Shown: positions 10,101 to 49,090 of the stretch, in pieces
How positions within the stretch are numbered: the first letter of the stretch is position 1
Layout of the letters: each line of letters opens with the position of its first letter
NCBI RefSeq assembly: GCF_037975245.1
Contig: NC_092568.1
Coordinates: 6,114,501-6,178,500 of the forward strand
Direction: 5' to 3'
From: Apostichopus japonicus
Taxonomy: Eukaryota; Echinodermata; Holothuroidea; Aspidochirotida; Stichopodidae
DNA: 64,000 nucleotides
Notes under the pieces: generated by a model
What the model was told of the DNA's origin: nothing
Database searches by the model: none
What the model saw: the letters and a program-made list of their open reading frames with translations, nothing else
Made by a program: the position numbers and the translations under genes

Positions 10101-13100
10101 ATTCATTTACCTGTATATATTTATACCAACAACAAGGCCAACGTTGCATTTTAAAATCACAAATTTTACATTACCTCATGTAAGATGAAGGAATTAAATC
10201 TGTGAACTTTCATTTATCTTCACATTGTTAAGATCTATTTCCTTCTAAATGGTGCATTTTTGCATGAAGGAATTGCTAATGATCTTGTTCTTTCTCTACA
10301 CGAAAGATTGCGGAAAGAGGTACAAGAATCGTCAAGGTCTGAGCTATCACACCATGCACCACCATCACGACAAAGAGCAAGAGATGGAAGAAGCCGCTGC
10401 AGCTCCACCTCCCACCAACAACTCAGAGGGTGAGTAGATAAAGCAACAATACTATGGTAAATATCCTTGAAAGACCTGTGTAAACTAATCTGTGATAACA
10501 CTCTTACGGTGAAACAATACTCTGGTAAATATCCTTGAAAGGTGTAAACTAATCTCACTGTGAAATCAAACCACTTTACAGCAGTAGCCTTGAATAATAT
10601 TAAGTCTCTATGGTACCATGCCAAAGGGTTGTGGTCTCTGTTTTGGTGTCGGGGTTTTAAAGTAAGTTTAAAGCAAAATTTTTATTTTACTTCAAAAGAA
10701 CATTTGGAGTAGAGCCAGCTGTTTGAGCTTTGATAGTTTGCACTTAAACACTGGCATATTGTACAGTTTATAGAGAACATTGGAGGATAAAGTGAGTATT
10801 CTCAAGACCATCTGAAGGAAAGAAATTATGCCAAAGGAAGCGGCAGACATTAAACCAAGTATGAGAAAGTTTTCTTCTGCTTACCTTACATTGTGTGTGG
10901 AATAAATGTATTCATTCCTAATAAAATGAATATGTTGCCAGAATTCCTTTGATACAATTAGACATATTTTCGTCAGGCTTTCCCTTTCAGTGAAATGGTA
11001 TTTTCACATCCTAAAACGAATGACAAATTAGTTTTTGGTGGTGGACATTTGTAACACCTTAAGTCAGTTGATGATGAGAACATTGCATGATGTTGCATGT
11101 TTTTTGTAAACATATCATTACAGTATTTATGAAAAGTATTTCTTTGGTTTGTTTACTGTTTGAATGGTTTATGAATACATTTATTGAAGTGTTTCTTGTA
11201 TATAACTCTACTAGCGATTGGTGTTGCACAATTTTATTTTCTGTTTTCCATTTCTTTTTTTAGTTTTGACCTGATTTGAGCAAATAATACAAACAAATAA
11301 CTCTGCATGCTCATAGGAATAACTTTGAGAATTACTAATGCCTTAACCTTGAAATGTACCTTCCAGTAGTTTTAGCATAACCCACCACCTCCAGTACATT
11401 CACATATAGTATTACCCAAGCAGTCATACTAATCTAAATAACTTATAAACAGCATGGTGGATTTGAAACTAGGTTAAGTGCTATCTGTTACAAAGGTCAA
11501 GGGTCCTGGAAGAATAGTGGCATAACATTTCCCAAGGGCATGAAGTATTGAACCATGTGCAAGTTTTCTTTGTGCCCAGTGTGTAGATCTATACAATGGA
11601 AAATGCTGCAATGTCTGGGGTTTTGTCTCAACCATACAGGCTTTTGGCCTCGAAATCCCTCTTGCTGTTTTTTCTCTCAAAATTTTGAATGAACCCCATA
11701 GGACACTAAGCAGACGTGTTTGGTTCCTGGTTGTTATGTAAAGGAAAGCAAGCTTCCGTTAATGTTGAATTAATGTTCTATTAATGTTAATGTTTGAATT
11801 TTAACTTTTGGTTTGGCTCTTGGTTATCTCTGGTAAAACTGGGGTGTATTTAAAGGGTTTTAAATTAACAAGTTATGACATTAAAATGAGTTGTTTTATC
11901 TCATCATTTGAGAAAACTCTCAGGTGGCAGTAAAATGATCATATTGACAAAGTAAAGTGGATATTCTTTGAGTGATACCTATCACACCATTGTTAATTGG
12001 AAGTTCTTATCGTTGGCTGTGACATGATGCATAGGTTTCACGCTTAAACTTGTATTATAATGTGTTAACTTTCGACTTGTTTCTTGTTTCATGTGTAATT
12101 TTCATTGACTGGCTTGAAATTCACTAGACATAACATAAAATTTAGCATCTCTGGCAGCATGGATTTTATATATCCATACTGTACCTTCAAGTTTTAGTGT
12201 TTTGAAATTTCAATGTTCATTGATTTTGATCCAAAACTGAAGAAGGATATTTGTTGAGGTTTTGTGTTGGAGGTGAAGGATGATAGAAGGGGTATAGGGA
12301 CTGGTAGAACTGGTATAGGAACTGGGGTAGGATGGTAGAACTGGTATAGGAACTGGGGTAGGATGGTAGAACTGGTATGGGGAACTGGGGTAGGATTGTA
12401 GAACTGGTATAGGGACTGGGTAGGACGGTAGAACTGGTATAGGAACTGGGGTAGGATGGTAGAACTGGTATAGGAACTGGGGTAGGATGGTAGAACTGGT
12501 ATAGGAACTGGGGTAGGATGGTAGAACTGGTATAGGAACTGGGGTAGGATGGTAGAACTGGTATAGGAACTGGGGTAGAATGGTAGAACTGGTATAGGAA
12601 CTGGGGTAGGATGGTAGAACTGGTATAGGGACTGGGTAGGACGGTAAAACTGGTATAGGAACTGGGGTAGGATGGTAGAACTGGTATAGGAACTGGGGTA
12701 GGATGGTAGAACTGGTATAGGAACTGGGGTAGGATGGTAGCACTGGTATAGGAACTGGGGTAGGATGGTAGAACTGGTATAGGAACTGGGGTAGGATGGT
12801 AGAACTGGTATAGGAACTGGGGTAGGATGGTAGAACTGGTATAGGAACTGGGGTAGGATGGTAGAACTGGTATAGGAATTGGGGTAGGATGGTAGAACTG
12901 GTATAGGAACTGGGGTAGGATGGTAGAACTGGTATAGGAACTGGGTAGGACGGTAGAACTGGTATAGGGACTGGGGTAAAATGGTAGAACTGGTATAGGG
13001 ACTGGGGTAGGATGGTAGAACTGGTATAGGGACTGGGGTAGGATGGTAGAACTGGTATAGGGACTGAGGTAGGGGAATTGGTTTGGAGGAGGTATCAGGA

Positions 13101-16100
13101 AATCAAAATTAAATTTGTATAATGTGAGTAAGCAATGAAAATGTTAATGTGGAAATACCCTTTGCTCTGTGTCTGACTTACAGTAAGGATAGGAATGTGG
13201 GAAGATAAGCTTTCGGTTTCAGCCACTATTGTTACAAATAGGAAATACTCTAATGGGAGTAGTCATACACAGTATTGTTGAACTTTTGTTAGATTTCATT
13301 AGATATGAATTTATGGTTGTTGATATACTTGCCTTTGGAACAACACTTTGTATGATAAATGTGGTCATATTCCACCCAATTGAATTTATTAATGCATGCA
13401 ATTTTCTCTCAACTAGGCAAGAACCGAATTCTGTACCAAGTGCTGACATCAGAGAACACCCAGGCAGCTCCTCCTACAAGTGAGAAATTACAAAAATAGA
13501 AATGACAGCTGCCTTGCTATGATAATGCCAAAATGGGAGAAGGGGAGGGACAAATTGATTAAATGAAATGGACTTCTTTCACAAGTTTGTTACTGGAATG
13601 GAATAGCTATTTGGAAGGGAGGGGGGGGGGGGCGGGGGTGGGAGAGAGGTTGGTGGTTCAGTTGGGTGGAGTTGTTTAGTTGGACCATGTTTTCTTACTA
13701 TCACAATTTATTACCCTTTCTCATCTGACAGTTGAAGTGATTAAATTTTACATACTTGTAACAAACAGAATAAATTGTATAGTGGTGTCTGATGTAATTG
13801 CTAAAGACTGATAAAGCTAGGTTTGTGCTCTTTACAATCCCACTTGCTCACCACTATTTATGTATGTGTTTTGTATACATCCCATTAGCTTACACACTTG
13901 TAGTGACTAACCAGAGTTTAAATGTTGTTTTACTTGCTACGAAAATAACCCATCATATGTGTTTAATATCCTAACAACTTTCTATGAACACAATGTCACA
14001 AAATTGAGAGGTAGAGAGAGAGAGAGAGAGAAGTTTTTCTATAAAAGACAAGGGTTGGGGAAAACATTGAAGAGCAAGGTTATAAGGGTTTTTTTTTCTT
14101 TTCTTATGTAACCTTAACCAATAATAGACTAGCATATGTCACAGCAAGCAAGAAAGAAAGCTTTTAATGTTTAGTGTGCTTATAGATTTTGTGATAAGAC
14201 CAATGTCTGACTTGCATTTTTTGGGCACTGTTTGCTCTTCACCTGACCTGTAAACTGTAAATATGCCTATGCTGTCCTGGAGAGGTAGAGCAAGTCCCTC
14301 TCTAGTGCAATGGTGCAAATCATGCATCCTTTTGTAAAACTGAATTATTTTAAAGAAAGTAAAATTAGAAAGGTGTTTCAAATAAGCTGTTAGGAAAGTT
14401 ATGTCGTGATCTTGAGAATTTGCAGAGAACTAGAATACAGGTTTTAGCTTGAGTACTTTCATGATGTTTGGATTGAAATACACTTTGAGTAGCTTTCTAA
14501 ATTTGTTTAGGTTTGAGCATATTTCTGGAAAATGTACTATTTTGGGTTTTTTTTTTAGCCAGACTTTGCAACACTGGCTAAAATATGAGCAAGAACAGGT
14601 CACATCATTGACAACAGCTTACTCAATTTGAATGAACCAAAAGAGCGAAATGATTGAATGAAACAAAAGAGCGAAATGATTGAATAAACCAAAAGAGCAA
14701 AATGATTGAATGAACCAAAAGAGCGAAATGATTGAATGAACCAAAAGAGCGAAAGTATGTTCTTTTTTATTGGAAAGTTGTAGATTGTTTTAGGAAGTAT
14801 ATAGCAGTTGATATGTTTCAAAAAAGTTAACCCTGGAGTTGTTTCAAGAAGGACACATTTAGACTGGACATATTATACAGTCACACTCATTTTCTCTCGT
14901 TTTATTTTTTAGAAGGCAGCAAGTCTGAAGATGGCCCTGTAGATTCCAACAATTATTGTGACTTTTGTTTGGGAGATGCAACTGAAAACAAGAAGACAGG
15001 AACCCAGGAAGAGCTGATCTCATGCGCTGATTGTGGCCGATCAGGTGAGTAGGACACAGTGGGACAGAAGAGGAGGGTATGATGGGAATTTGTGGTGGAG
15101 GGCATGATGGGATAGAGGAGCAGGATGTTTCGGGAATTTGTGGTGGAGGATGAGGTTTTAATTTATAATTAGAAGTAGATAGTGGAACTAGAACATCGAC
15201 TGTTTTGTCTTTACAGATTGTCAGTGGGTCAAGTTTTATCCATGCTTATACCCACTTCACATGTAAAGTTATGAAATTGTAATTGTTGGTCACAACTTGC
15301 TATGAATTAAATAAATCAATACAAGGCAGTTTAGCATAACTTAAGTATTCTCCTTTAATTGTGTTCTCTTCATGACATCTACATTTGTCCTAATTTTCTG
15401 GATTCATCATTTTTATTTTCTCACCCATTCTGTCTTTCACCCCAGGTCACCCATCTTGTTTGCAGTTTACCGATGTGATGATATCAAAGGTTAAAGGTTA
15501 TAAGTGGCAGTGTATTGAATGCAAGTCTTGTGGTCTGTGTGGAACTTCTGATAATGATGTAAGTCATTTGACATTAGTTTAACATCTCAATGTCTTAGGT
15601 ATCAATAGTAACTTAGAGCAATTTGCATCTCTAATTCTTGTTATATCTCTCTATTGTACATTTAACTTTGCTATCTTACATTTGTGTAACATCCTTTTTA
15701 ACCATAAAACTTGAATCACTTGAAAGTTAAATTAAAAAGCTCTTCCAAAACTTGGAAGTTTTTATCGTCTCAAGAAAATTAGTAAAACAGTTATGGATTA
15801 TCATGAATGTTTAATCTAGCTCTGTACTGCCTTTGAGTTCAATCTCGTAGACGCAACCTTTCCTTCCCTTCATACTATATTTTATCCCTATGTATGTGGC
15901 TCTAACACACTGGCTTGATCCTACTGTAATGTTTGCTCAAACAACATAAAATGAGTGTTGGTCATCACCATTAATTCTTGTACGAGGTGTTAGTGAAATG
16001 CATTGAATATTTTCATAAAAAATTCAACTTTTGCATCTCAGCAATGGAATTATAAAGGGGATATTCCTACAAATTTCTCTCAAAAAGAGGTAGACCCAGA

Positions 16101-16920
16101 GTATTATGTTGGATATTTCACAGACAATTCTACATTATTTATATGATGGTTTTGTTTTTCAGGATCAACTGCTGTTTTGTGATGATTGCGACCGAGGCTA
16201 TCATATGTACTGTTTGACTCCAGTCATGTCAGCTCCTCCAGAAGGTAAGTTTTATGTTTTCTGATATTTGTAAATATAAATATATGCTGCTGCTAATGTT
16301 ATCCCAAGGCTGTGAAGGACTTGCAGTTGTACATAGTATTCTGAATCCCCCTCCTCCTCCTCCTCCTCCTCCTCCTCCTCCTCCTCCTCCTCCTCCTCCT
16401 CCTCCTCCTCCTCCTCCTCCTCCTCCTCCTCCTCCTCCTCCTCCTCCTCCTCCTCCTCCCCCTTCCCCTCCTCATCCCCCTCCCCTTCCCCCTTCCCTTC
16501 CCCACATCCTACCATTTGTTAGACCAGGAGTTGCTGAAACTTTGTCATTTCCCCTGAAATATAAAGTATATGAATCCAAAGTGACCTGTAACAATGAAAG
16601 CCATTCTTAGCTAAAGTAGAAAAAGTAACAGAAAGTATTGCATAGTATTATCAGCCACCTTAAAAATTGAATTCTGTGGTTGTCTTGGCAACTAGCAACA
16701 TTGTAGCAATGGCACAGAAATGTTGCTTTGAAATGTTTGCTATACCAGTTGTAATTCTTTGAAGTCTGTATGACTGATAGGCCCGGTCATTACAACCATT
16801 TACTAACATTTAACGATGTTATTGATGCACGTTTTTGTATATGCTTCTTTCTCTATAGGCAGTTGGGTTTGTGATCTTTGTAAAAAGGATGATCGTTACG
16901 CAGATGCTCCACCAAGGTAA
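7090..16920 (+). CDS. DPF2: d4/Requiem family PHD-finger protein (DPF1/2/3), complete, ten exons
   Basis: Exons 7090-7139, 8057-8343, 8779-8996, 9705-9792, 10307-10429, 13417-13479, 14913-15044, 15446-15558, 16163-16244 and 16859-16920 join in phase into 405 codons plus TAA (human DPF2 is 391). Domains: Requiem N-terminal domain at about 17-90 ([29 protein letters not shown]); acidic/basic linker with KKRKSRGR; one C2H2 finger (C213, C216, H229, H234/H235; [14 protein letters not shown]); tandem PHD fingers at about 292-393. In mammals DPF proteins are BAF45 subunits of SWI/SNF (BAF) chromatin remodellers and their double PHD reads acylated or unmodified histone H3 tails. The protein is presumed nuclear. 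The symbol is approximate: invertebrates usually have one gene for all vertebrate DPFs. Confidence 0.95.
7333..7425 (+). mobile_element. tRNA-derived SINE head in DPF intron 1
   Basis: Pol III-like A box (TGGCCAAGTGG, 7341-7351) and B box (GGTTCACTACC, 7403-7413) are spaced as in a tRNA gene with a long variable arm. The ends do not form a clean 7-bp acceptor stem, so this is better read as the head of a tRNA-derived SINE than as a working tRNA gene. Confidence 0.5.
8057..8343 (+). CDS. DPF2: DPF exon 2, Requiem domain
   Basis: The acceptor is tgctttacag and the donor gtaaat. It encodes [20 protein letters not shown], then [19 protein letters not shown] and [15 protein letters not shown]. 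This is the signature N-terminal domain that defines the d4 family. It ends in phase 1. Confidence 0.95.
8779..8996 (+). CDS. DPF2: DPF exon 3, acidic linker
   Basis: The acceptor is ctgctctag and the donor gtgagc. The correct frame (by phase) reads [20 protein letters not shown], then an acidic stretch ending [21 protein letters not shown]. The KKRK cluster is a plausible nuclear localisation signal. An ATG-initiated open frame over the same bases is a different frame and not real. Confidence 0.88.
9705..9792 (+). CDS. DPF2: DPF exon 4, start of C2H2 finger
   Basis: The acceptor is ttcggcag and the donor gttagt. It encodes [20 protein letters not shown] and KDEKPYPCK with one base of the next codon. 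It supplies the first zinc-binding cysteine of the C2H2 finger. Confidence 0.88.
10307..10429 (+). CDS. DPF2: DPF exon 5, rest of C2H2 finger
   Basis: The acceptor is acacgaaag and the donor gtgagt. It encodes [20 protein letters not shown], then an acidic, alanine/proline-rich linker. The CGKRYKN.GLSYH core is diagnostic of d4 proteins. Confidence 0.93.
12280..13075 (+). repeat. 31-bp minisatellite, about 25 copies, in DPF intron 5
   Basis: The unit contains ggatggtagaactggtatag and then gaactggggta, 31 bp in all, with scattered variants (aggacggta, agggactgg). A proline/serine/tyrosine-rich open frame on the - strand is a repeat artefact with a 31-residue period. Confidence 0.95.
13417..13479 (+). 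CDS. DPF2: DPF exon 6, possible 63-nt cassette exon
   Basis: The acceptor is ctcaactag and the donor gtgaga. The exon encodes [20 protein letters not shown]. It is flanked by phase-1 introns on both sides and is 63 nt long, so skipping it keeps the frame and removes 21 residues from the linker between the C2H2 finger and PHD1. Of the internal exons it has the weakest conservation; the splice sites are good. Confidence 0.7.
14630..14756 (+). repeat. 26-bp minisatellite, five copies, in DPF intron 6
   Basis: The unit is tgaaccaaaagagcgaaatg plus attgaa, repeated about five times with few substitutions. No coding role. Confidence 0.9.
14913..15044 (+). CDS. DPF2: DPF exon 7, PHD1 first half
   Basis: The acceptor is ttttttag and the donor gtgagt. 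It encodes [18 protein letters not shown], then [12 protein letters not shown]. It carries the first zinc ligands of PHD1 and the NKKTG insert typical of DPF proteins. Confidence 0.95.
15446..15558 (+). CDS. DPF2: DPF exon 8, PHD1 end and PHD2 start
   Basis: The acceptor is caccccag and the donor gtaagt. It encodes GHPSCLQF, then [20 protein letters not shown]. The two PHD fingers abut directly, as in all DPF double-PHD modules. Confidence 0.96.
16163..16244 (+). CDS. DPF2: DPF exon 9, PHD2
   Basis: The acceptor is gtttttcag and the donor gtaagt. It encodes [18 protein letters not shown], then PVMSAPPE. The [13 protein letters not shown] core is almost invariant in DPF and MOZ-type PHD2 fingers. 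Confidence 0.97.
16349..16458 (+). repeat. (CTC)n trinucleotide array in DPF intron 9
   Basis: About 36 uninterrupted CTC/CCT units begin about 105 bp past the exon 9 donor and run into a C-rich tail. Poly-proline, poly-glutamate and poly-arginine open frames here are artefacts. Confidence 0.97.
16859..16920 (+). CDS. DPF2: DPF terminal exon
   Basis: The acceptor is ttctctatag. It encodes [20 protein letters not shown] and TAA at 16918-16920. WVCDLC gives the last zinc ligands of PHD2. Confidence 0.95.
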
Positions 16921-19461
16921 CAGGACTACACCCATGAGATGTATGGGACTAAGCAGCCATTTTGCTCAGACAGGACATTTTCCGTTCGGATGTTTGAGAA
17001 GTATTCTCATTTGACCTTATTGCCGAAAGAATTGAAGAGGAAGTTAACAGTGATGAGAATAAATCTGTCAAATCATTGCTTTTTGTGATTTATAGAAGGA
17101 GTATTCTGAGAGAACTACTGTATATTATGTTCATGAATGGTGCATTAATTTTAGATGGTACAAGAGTGTAGAACTAGTTTAACCAGTTTAGTAGGGTAAT
17201 GGACATTGGGTACACACATAAGCAGCCATTGCTCATGTAGCTAATGGAATCTGAAAAGGAAAATTTTTTTCTTATAGTTTATGTTCAGAAGGTTTTTGGA
17301 AATTTTGAAGAGGAAAGAGATGGTTGGGGAGAAGGGGTGGGGTTAGTAGGGGGTGCGCATGGTAGAGGAAGAAGAAACAGGGGAAATTCAGTTGTTAGCT
17401 TTGCTTTAAATAGAATAGTTAATACTATAGATTAAAGTATCCACAACTCCATGTAAATCTGCTTTTGTACTAGGTTGCACTGTTTGCATGTGAGATTTCA
17501 AGATCTCACCTTGACACAACACATGAAACTATAAGTCTCATGTGAAAACAGTAAAAGCCTGAATACATTAATATGTGTACTGCACCAACCTTACATGGAT
17601 AGAGAATACTCAGTCACATAGCTATTAGAAAGCCCAAATGTTATACTTTAAACAATGTATCACAGTATTATGTGTATAAGTCACTGGCTTGAACAAATGT
17701 TTTGTTTAAGGACCGTGACATTGTGACCCACATACTTAAAGGATTTTTAGCACAAAATTAATTTTGATATGTTGTACACCATTCAAATCCTCTGCTTTCA
17801 GTCTTAAGTTGTAATTCTATTTTACCTTTAATTTGAGATAGAGAAAAGTTCCTTTAAACATCTGAGGCTTAGCGATTAAACCGGCTTGACTTCTTAGTGT
17901 CTGACACAAAGTCCTGTTGGTCATGTCCTCAGGCACAATGCAAAGAGGACATAAGATTTTCATGGCCTCAAGGAAAGTATTTACAATCAAATTCAGCCAA
18001 AAGTCATCAATAAATAGAAAGTTGTCACATATACTTTGTTTAATTCTTGTAAATATGTTGTGTTACTTGTGTTTTGTCATCTGTAAACATGGTAATATTT
18101 ATTTTTTCTACCTTATGTCTATGTGTACATAACTGTTTGTCAAATAGAAAACTGCAGGAAGTACCTCATGAATTGTGTTCTTTTTTATGTAATGGCAAAC
18201 TATCAACCAGTTTGATTACCTACTTAAAATGTTTGTTTTTTGTGTCTTTATAACAAGAAGTGAAGTACTGTTTGGGCAGGATGCTGCATTTATAATTAGG
18301 AACAGTTTAGTGCATATATTACTCCCATTCATTAATATGTAGTAAGAATGAACTGCCAAGATGTAATTTACCCCAGATATTGGGTAAAAATAATGGGTGT
18401 AAGCATGGCCCATACCCCCCCCCCCCCCCACCTCTCCCAAGTAATCCCTCCCACGAAAATAGTATTGTTGCAGATGACGCTAACTTTATCCATGTTGCTG
18501 TATGAAGCATATACCCACTTCTTTCGAAGGCACATAATCAGAGGCATCTTCTAGTGCAGCAGTTCACCTTGACGTTAATTAATAGCAGACGACACCATTA
18601 TCCGCCAGTAGGCTACAGTAGAAATAAAAAGCGATTCAATTTTGCTACAATCAGTGGATACATTGGATAGGTACAGTACCATTGATGTCCGGTAGGTTCT
18701 CAGAATTTTATGGTTCGTGGTGTATCTTCTATTTCTATTAAATATCGCTACTTTTTCCTATTCACACCAACCTTTCAATGTTTGACAATAAGGTACCAGC
18801 ATTTAATACAAAAATTAATTTGGTTAACATTGCTAGCTAATACTGGCCGTACAGTACATCTATACGCTGTTCAGGTACGGGTTCCGCGAACATTTCGTCT
18901 TTGTCACAAACATTGCCAAGATACAGTATTTGCTAAACTTAGACCTAATTGAGGCGGCTAGACGAGCAAGGAAATGCGTCAATGAAATTAAATGCTGACA
19001 GCCACATGCAAGCTAAATAAAGGGGACCACTTATACTTTCCCTGGATGACTGACAGGGAAAAACTAAGCCTATCATTAGACCTAACGTTAGCCTAGTAAT
19101 ATTTTAGCCTAGCCTGGATAGCGTGACGGATTAGATATTTTCCTGGATTGTATCTACAGTATTTTCCCGGGAATATCCCTGAAACAACCTAAATGCATAT
19201 ATGATGTGATTGTATATAACTAGTAATGGCAACCAAGATCATTCAATAATTTCATTCCATAATCACATGGAAACTATCACAGATTTTCACTTTTTGAATC
19301 ATAATGGAACCTCTGTTTACCTTCAACTTTTTGTCATTAATTTTTGGACAAAGGATCTTGGACAAAGCATGGGGTGCTCTGAACTCGGCCATTTGTCCAT
19401 CGTCCTTGACACATACTAGAATTGCCAAAACACTGAGAGGGCATCAAAATCCACCCTTCCT

Positions 19462-19820
19462 TTAAAGGCATTGAAGACTCGCCCCAAACCGTGTGCCGCG
19501 CTCTGAAAAAGTTAACTTTCCGTTGCTTGCAAATGCAATTTCTTCTTGTCGCTTTAAAATGCAGACAGTAATGAAACGTGATACCTTGTTATATTTTATC
19601 TAGACCTGAGATGTCCACGCTGCTATACTGTGTTGTGGGTATTGACCGTAGCTGAATGTATTGACTGTACACTAGTGTCTAATTACCGACGGTAGCAAGC
19701 TGTGTGTGTATTTTCTGGGATTGACGGTGGTGTCTAACACTTCTGTTGCACCTCATTCGAAACTAGGTCAGATTACCCGCATGAGACGTTTCTTTGTGCG
19801 CGAGTCTTCACACCCTTTAA
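19462..19820 (+). mobile_element. TTAA-flanked MITE, copy 1
   Basis: It is 359 bp, bounded by TTAA at 19462-19465 and 19817-19820. The left terminal repeat AGGCATTGAAGACTCGC mirrors the right end GCGAGTCTTCACACCCT. The interior is closely similar to copies at 56692 and 61463. TTAA duplication fits a piggyBac-like origin; no coding capacity. Confidence 0.85.
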
Positions 19821-20493
19821 ACAGTTTAGGTACAAAACCCTTCATGTCCAAAATTGGGGAGGGGGAGATGTAGGGGAGAGTGTCAACATAAATATTTTGT
19901 CCCAGGATTCCAGGGAAAAATTTTGGCATTTTAGACAACCCTCTATCAATTTGAAACTTTATGTGGTTAGCCTATAGAAGTGGAATGCAGCAGGTTTCTG
20001 ACATGCATGTCTTATCTTGCCATTAAGTAGAAACAACTATTTTAGAACTTCTGATTGTAGGTGACTGGTCTTAAAAGAAAATCCCCTGGTTTTATATCAA
20101 ATATTAACAATGAACTGATTAATGGTTAGCATTGAACACATTTTGTCTTTAGACTTTAGATGGTCTTGGGATATAGCGATACGGTTTTTCTTGACAAAAA
20201 TGTATTTAAGTTACTGGAAGCTGAAAGGTTTAGGGGTACCATGTACGTTTGATATTTGGAAAGGAAACCACAGATATGTATTTTCTCATGTAATGAGTCG
20301 TGTATCCAGCGCATTTGCCCAAACTTTAAGTAGAAAACTGGCCACAGTAAACATGCACTGCTAGCCATGATGGAATTTACGGCAAAACTAATGTATTGTT
20401 GGAAATCTACGGTTCCACACTTTTATTTTTATCAAAGGCAGCACTTGTAGCAAATTCAAAATCAACCACAACCAAATTGATGATGCCTTACAG

Positions 20494-20893
20494 CAGGGTT
20501 GTCCAACCTACGGCCCGCAGGCCAGAGTGCGGCCCGCCTCAGGGTTGCGTCCGGCCCGCCATAGATGCTCTACGGTGCGAAATTTTAGTGAGCAGATTTA
20601 TTGATAACAATTTGAAGCTATATAATCAATCATTCGAACCTTCTGGGTCCAAAAAAATGGATAGAGGTCAGTTTGTGTGACACTCTCGGCGGAGGGGGGG
20701 GGGCGGCTGGACTTTATTCATCTGTTTTATCAGGAAGGAAAATAAATCAGTGCGCTCCGCGCGCAGTGCTCACATTTTGTTGCCTTGGGCTTCGGGCGAA
20801 AAATGGAAAAATCAAGCATAGGGTTCATGCGGCCCCCTCCTTCATCATAATCTTTCCATGTGGCCCTCCTCTGCAAAAGGTTGGACAACCCTG
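20494..20893 (+). mobile_element. Non-autonomous hAT-type element with 8-bp TSD
   Basis: It is 400 bp with perfect 16-bp terminal inverted repeats (CAGGGTTGTCCAACCT at the left, its complement at the right) and an 8-bp target duplication CCTTACAG at 20486-20493 and 20894-20901. The interior is G/C-rich with repeated CGGCCCGC and shows no transposase. The intact TSD suggests a recent insertion, 382 bp upstream of the POMT2 start codon. Confidence 0.9.
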
Positions 20894-21274
20894 CCTTACA
20901 GTATTGTGATTGATGAGCGATTTTAATAATTGGAAACTGTCAGCATACAGGTTGCGACAGCAGGAGGGGTGAGGTGGGGGATAGTACTAAACAAACTGTC
21001 CCTCAGGTGCTGCACCACGAACTACACCTCTCGCAACTACCACAGTCTGCTTTTGACGTTGTTTCCAACATAATTTAACAAAATTGAAATGCCACATGAT
21101 ACCAAAGATAGTGAAAAACTTAAACCATATTTATCGTAAATAACAAAATGCATTGTAATATTTGTGGTATTGTGAAAATGTTAGTATCATATTTTGCATA
21201 TTTTGTTCATTATACAGACCAAGGAGATCTGTCTGCATGTACTATATTGTACTACTGAGGGAAATGAAGAAACA

Positions 21275-48899
<27,625 letters not shown>

Positions 48900-48949
48900 G
48901 AAACAAGCCGTCATGTAGCTAGAGTCAAAACAGAAGGGAAGTAATACAC

Positions 48950-49090
48950 CTGGTTTTACTTAATTTGTTGCCTAGTAGCAGCTATGGGTTTACTTAATTT
49001 GTTGCCTAGTAGCAGCTATGGGTTTACTTTTTTTGTTGCCTAGTAGCAGCTATTGTTTTACTTAATTTGTTGCCTAGTAGCAGCTATGGG
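48950..49090 (+). repeat. 34-bp tandem repeat, four copies, just after the POMT2 stop
   Basis: The unit contains ttaatttgttgcctagtagc plus agctatgggtttac. Copies 1 and 2 are exactly 34 bp apart (GTTGCCTAG at 48967 and 49001). It starts about 50 bp after the stop codon, so it is probably transcribed in the 3' UTR. Confidence 0.9.

Larger units (their letters stand above)
16921..21274. other. Interval between DPF and POMT2
   Basis: It starts with the DPF 3' UTR; AATAAA at 17058-17063 is a candidate poly(A) signal. It contains a poly-C tract (about 18415-18429), a TTAA-flanked MITE (19462-19820), a hAT-type element (20494-20893) and the presumed POMT2 promoter. Short open frames here have no recognisable protein similarity. 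No RNA gene is seen. Confidence 0.6.

Noticed and set aside
12210-12743. Proline/tyrosine-rich 177-codon open frame on the - strand
   Set aside because: 31-bp minisatellite read in all three frames in turn; lies in a DPF intron.
16252-16610. Poly-proline, poly-glutamate and poly-arginine open frames
   Set aside because: Produced by the (CTC)n array inside a DPF intron whose flanking exons join in phase.
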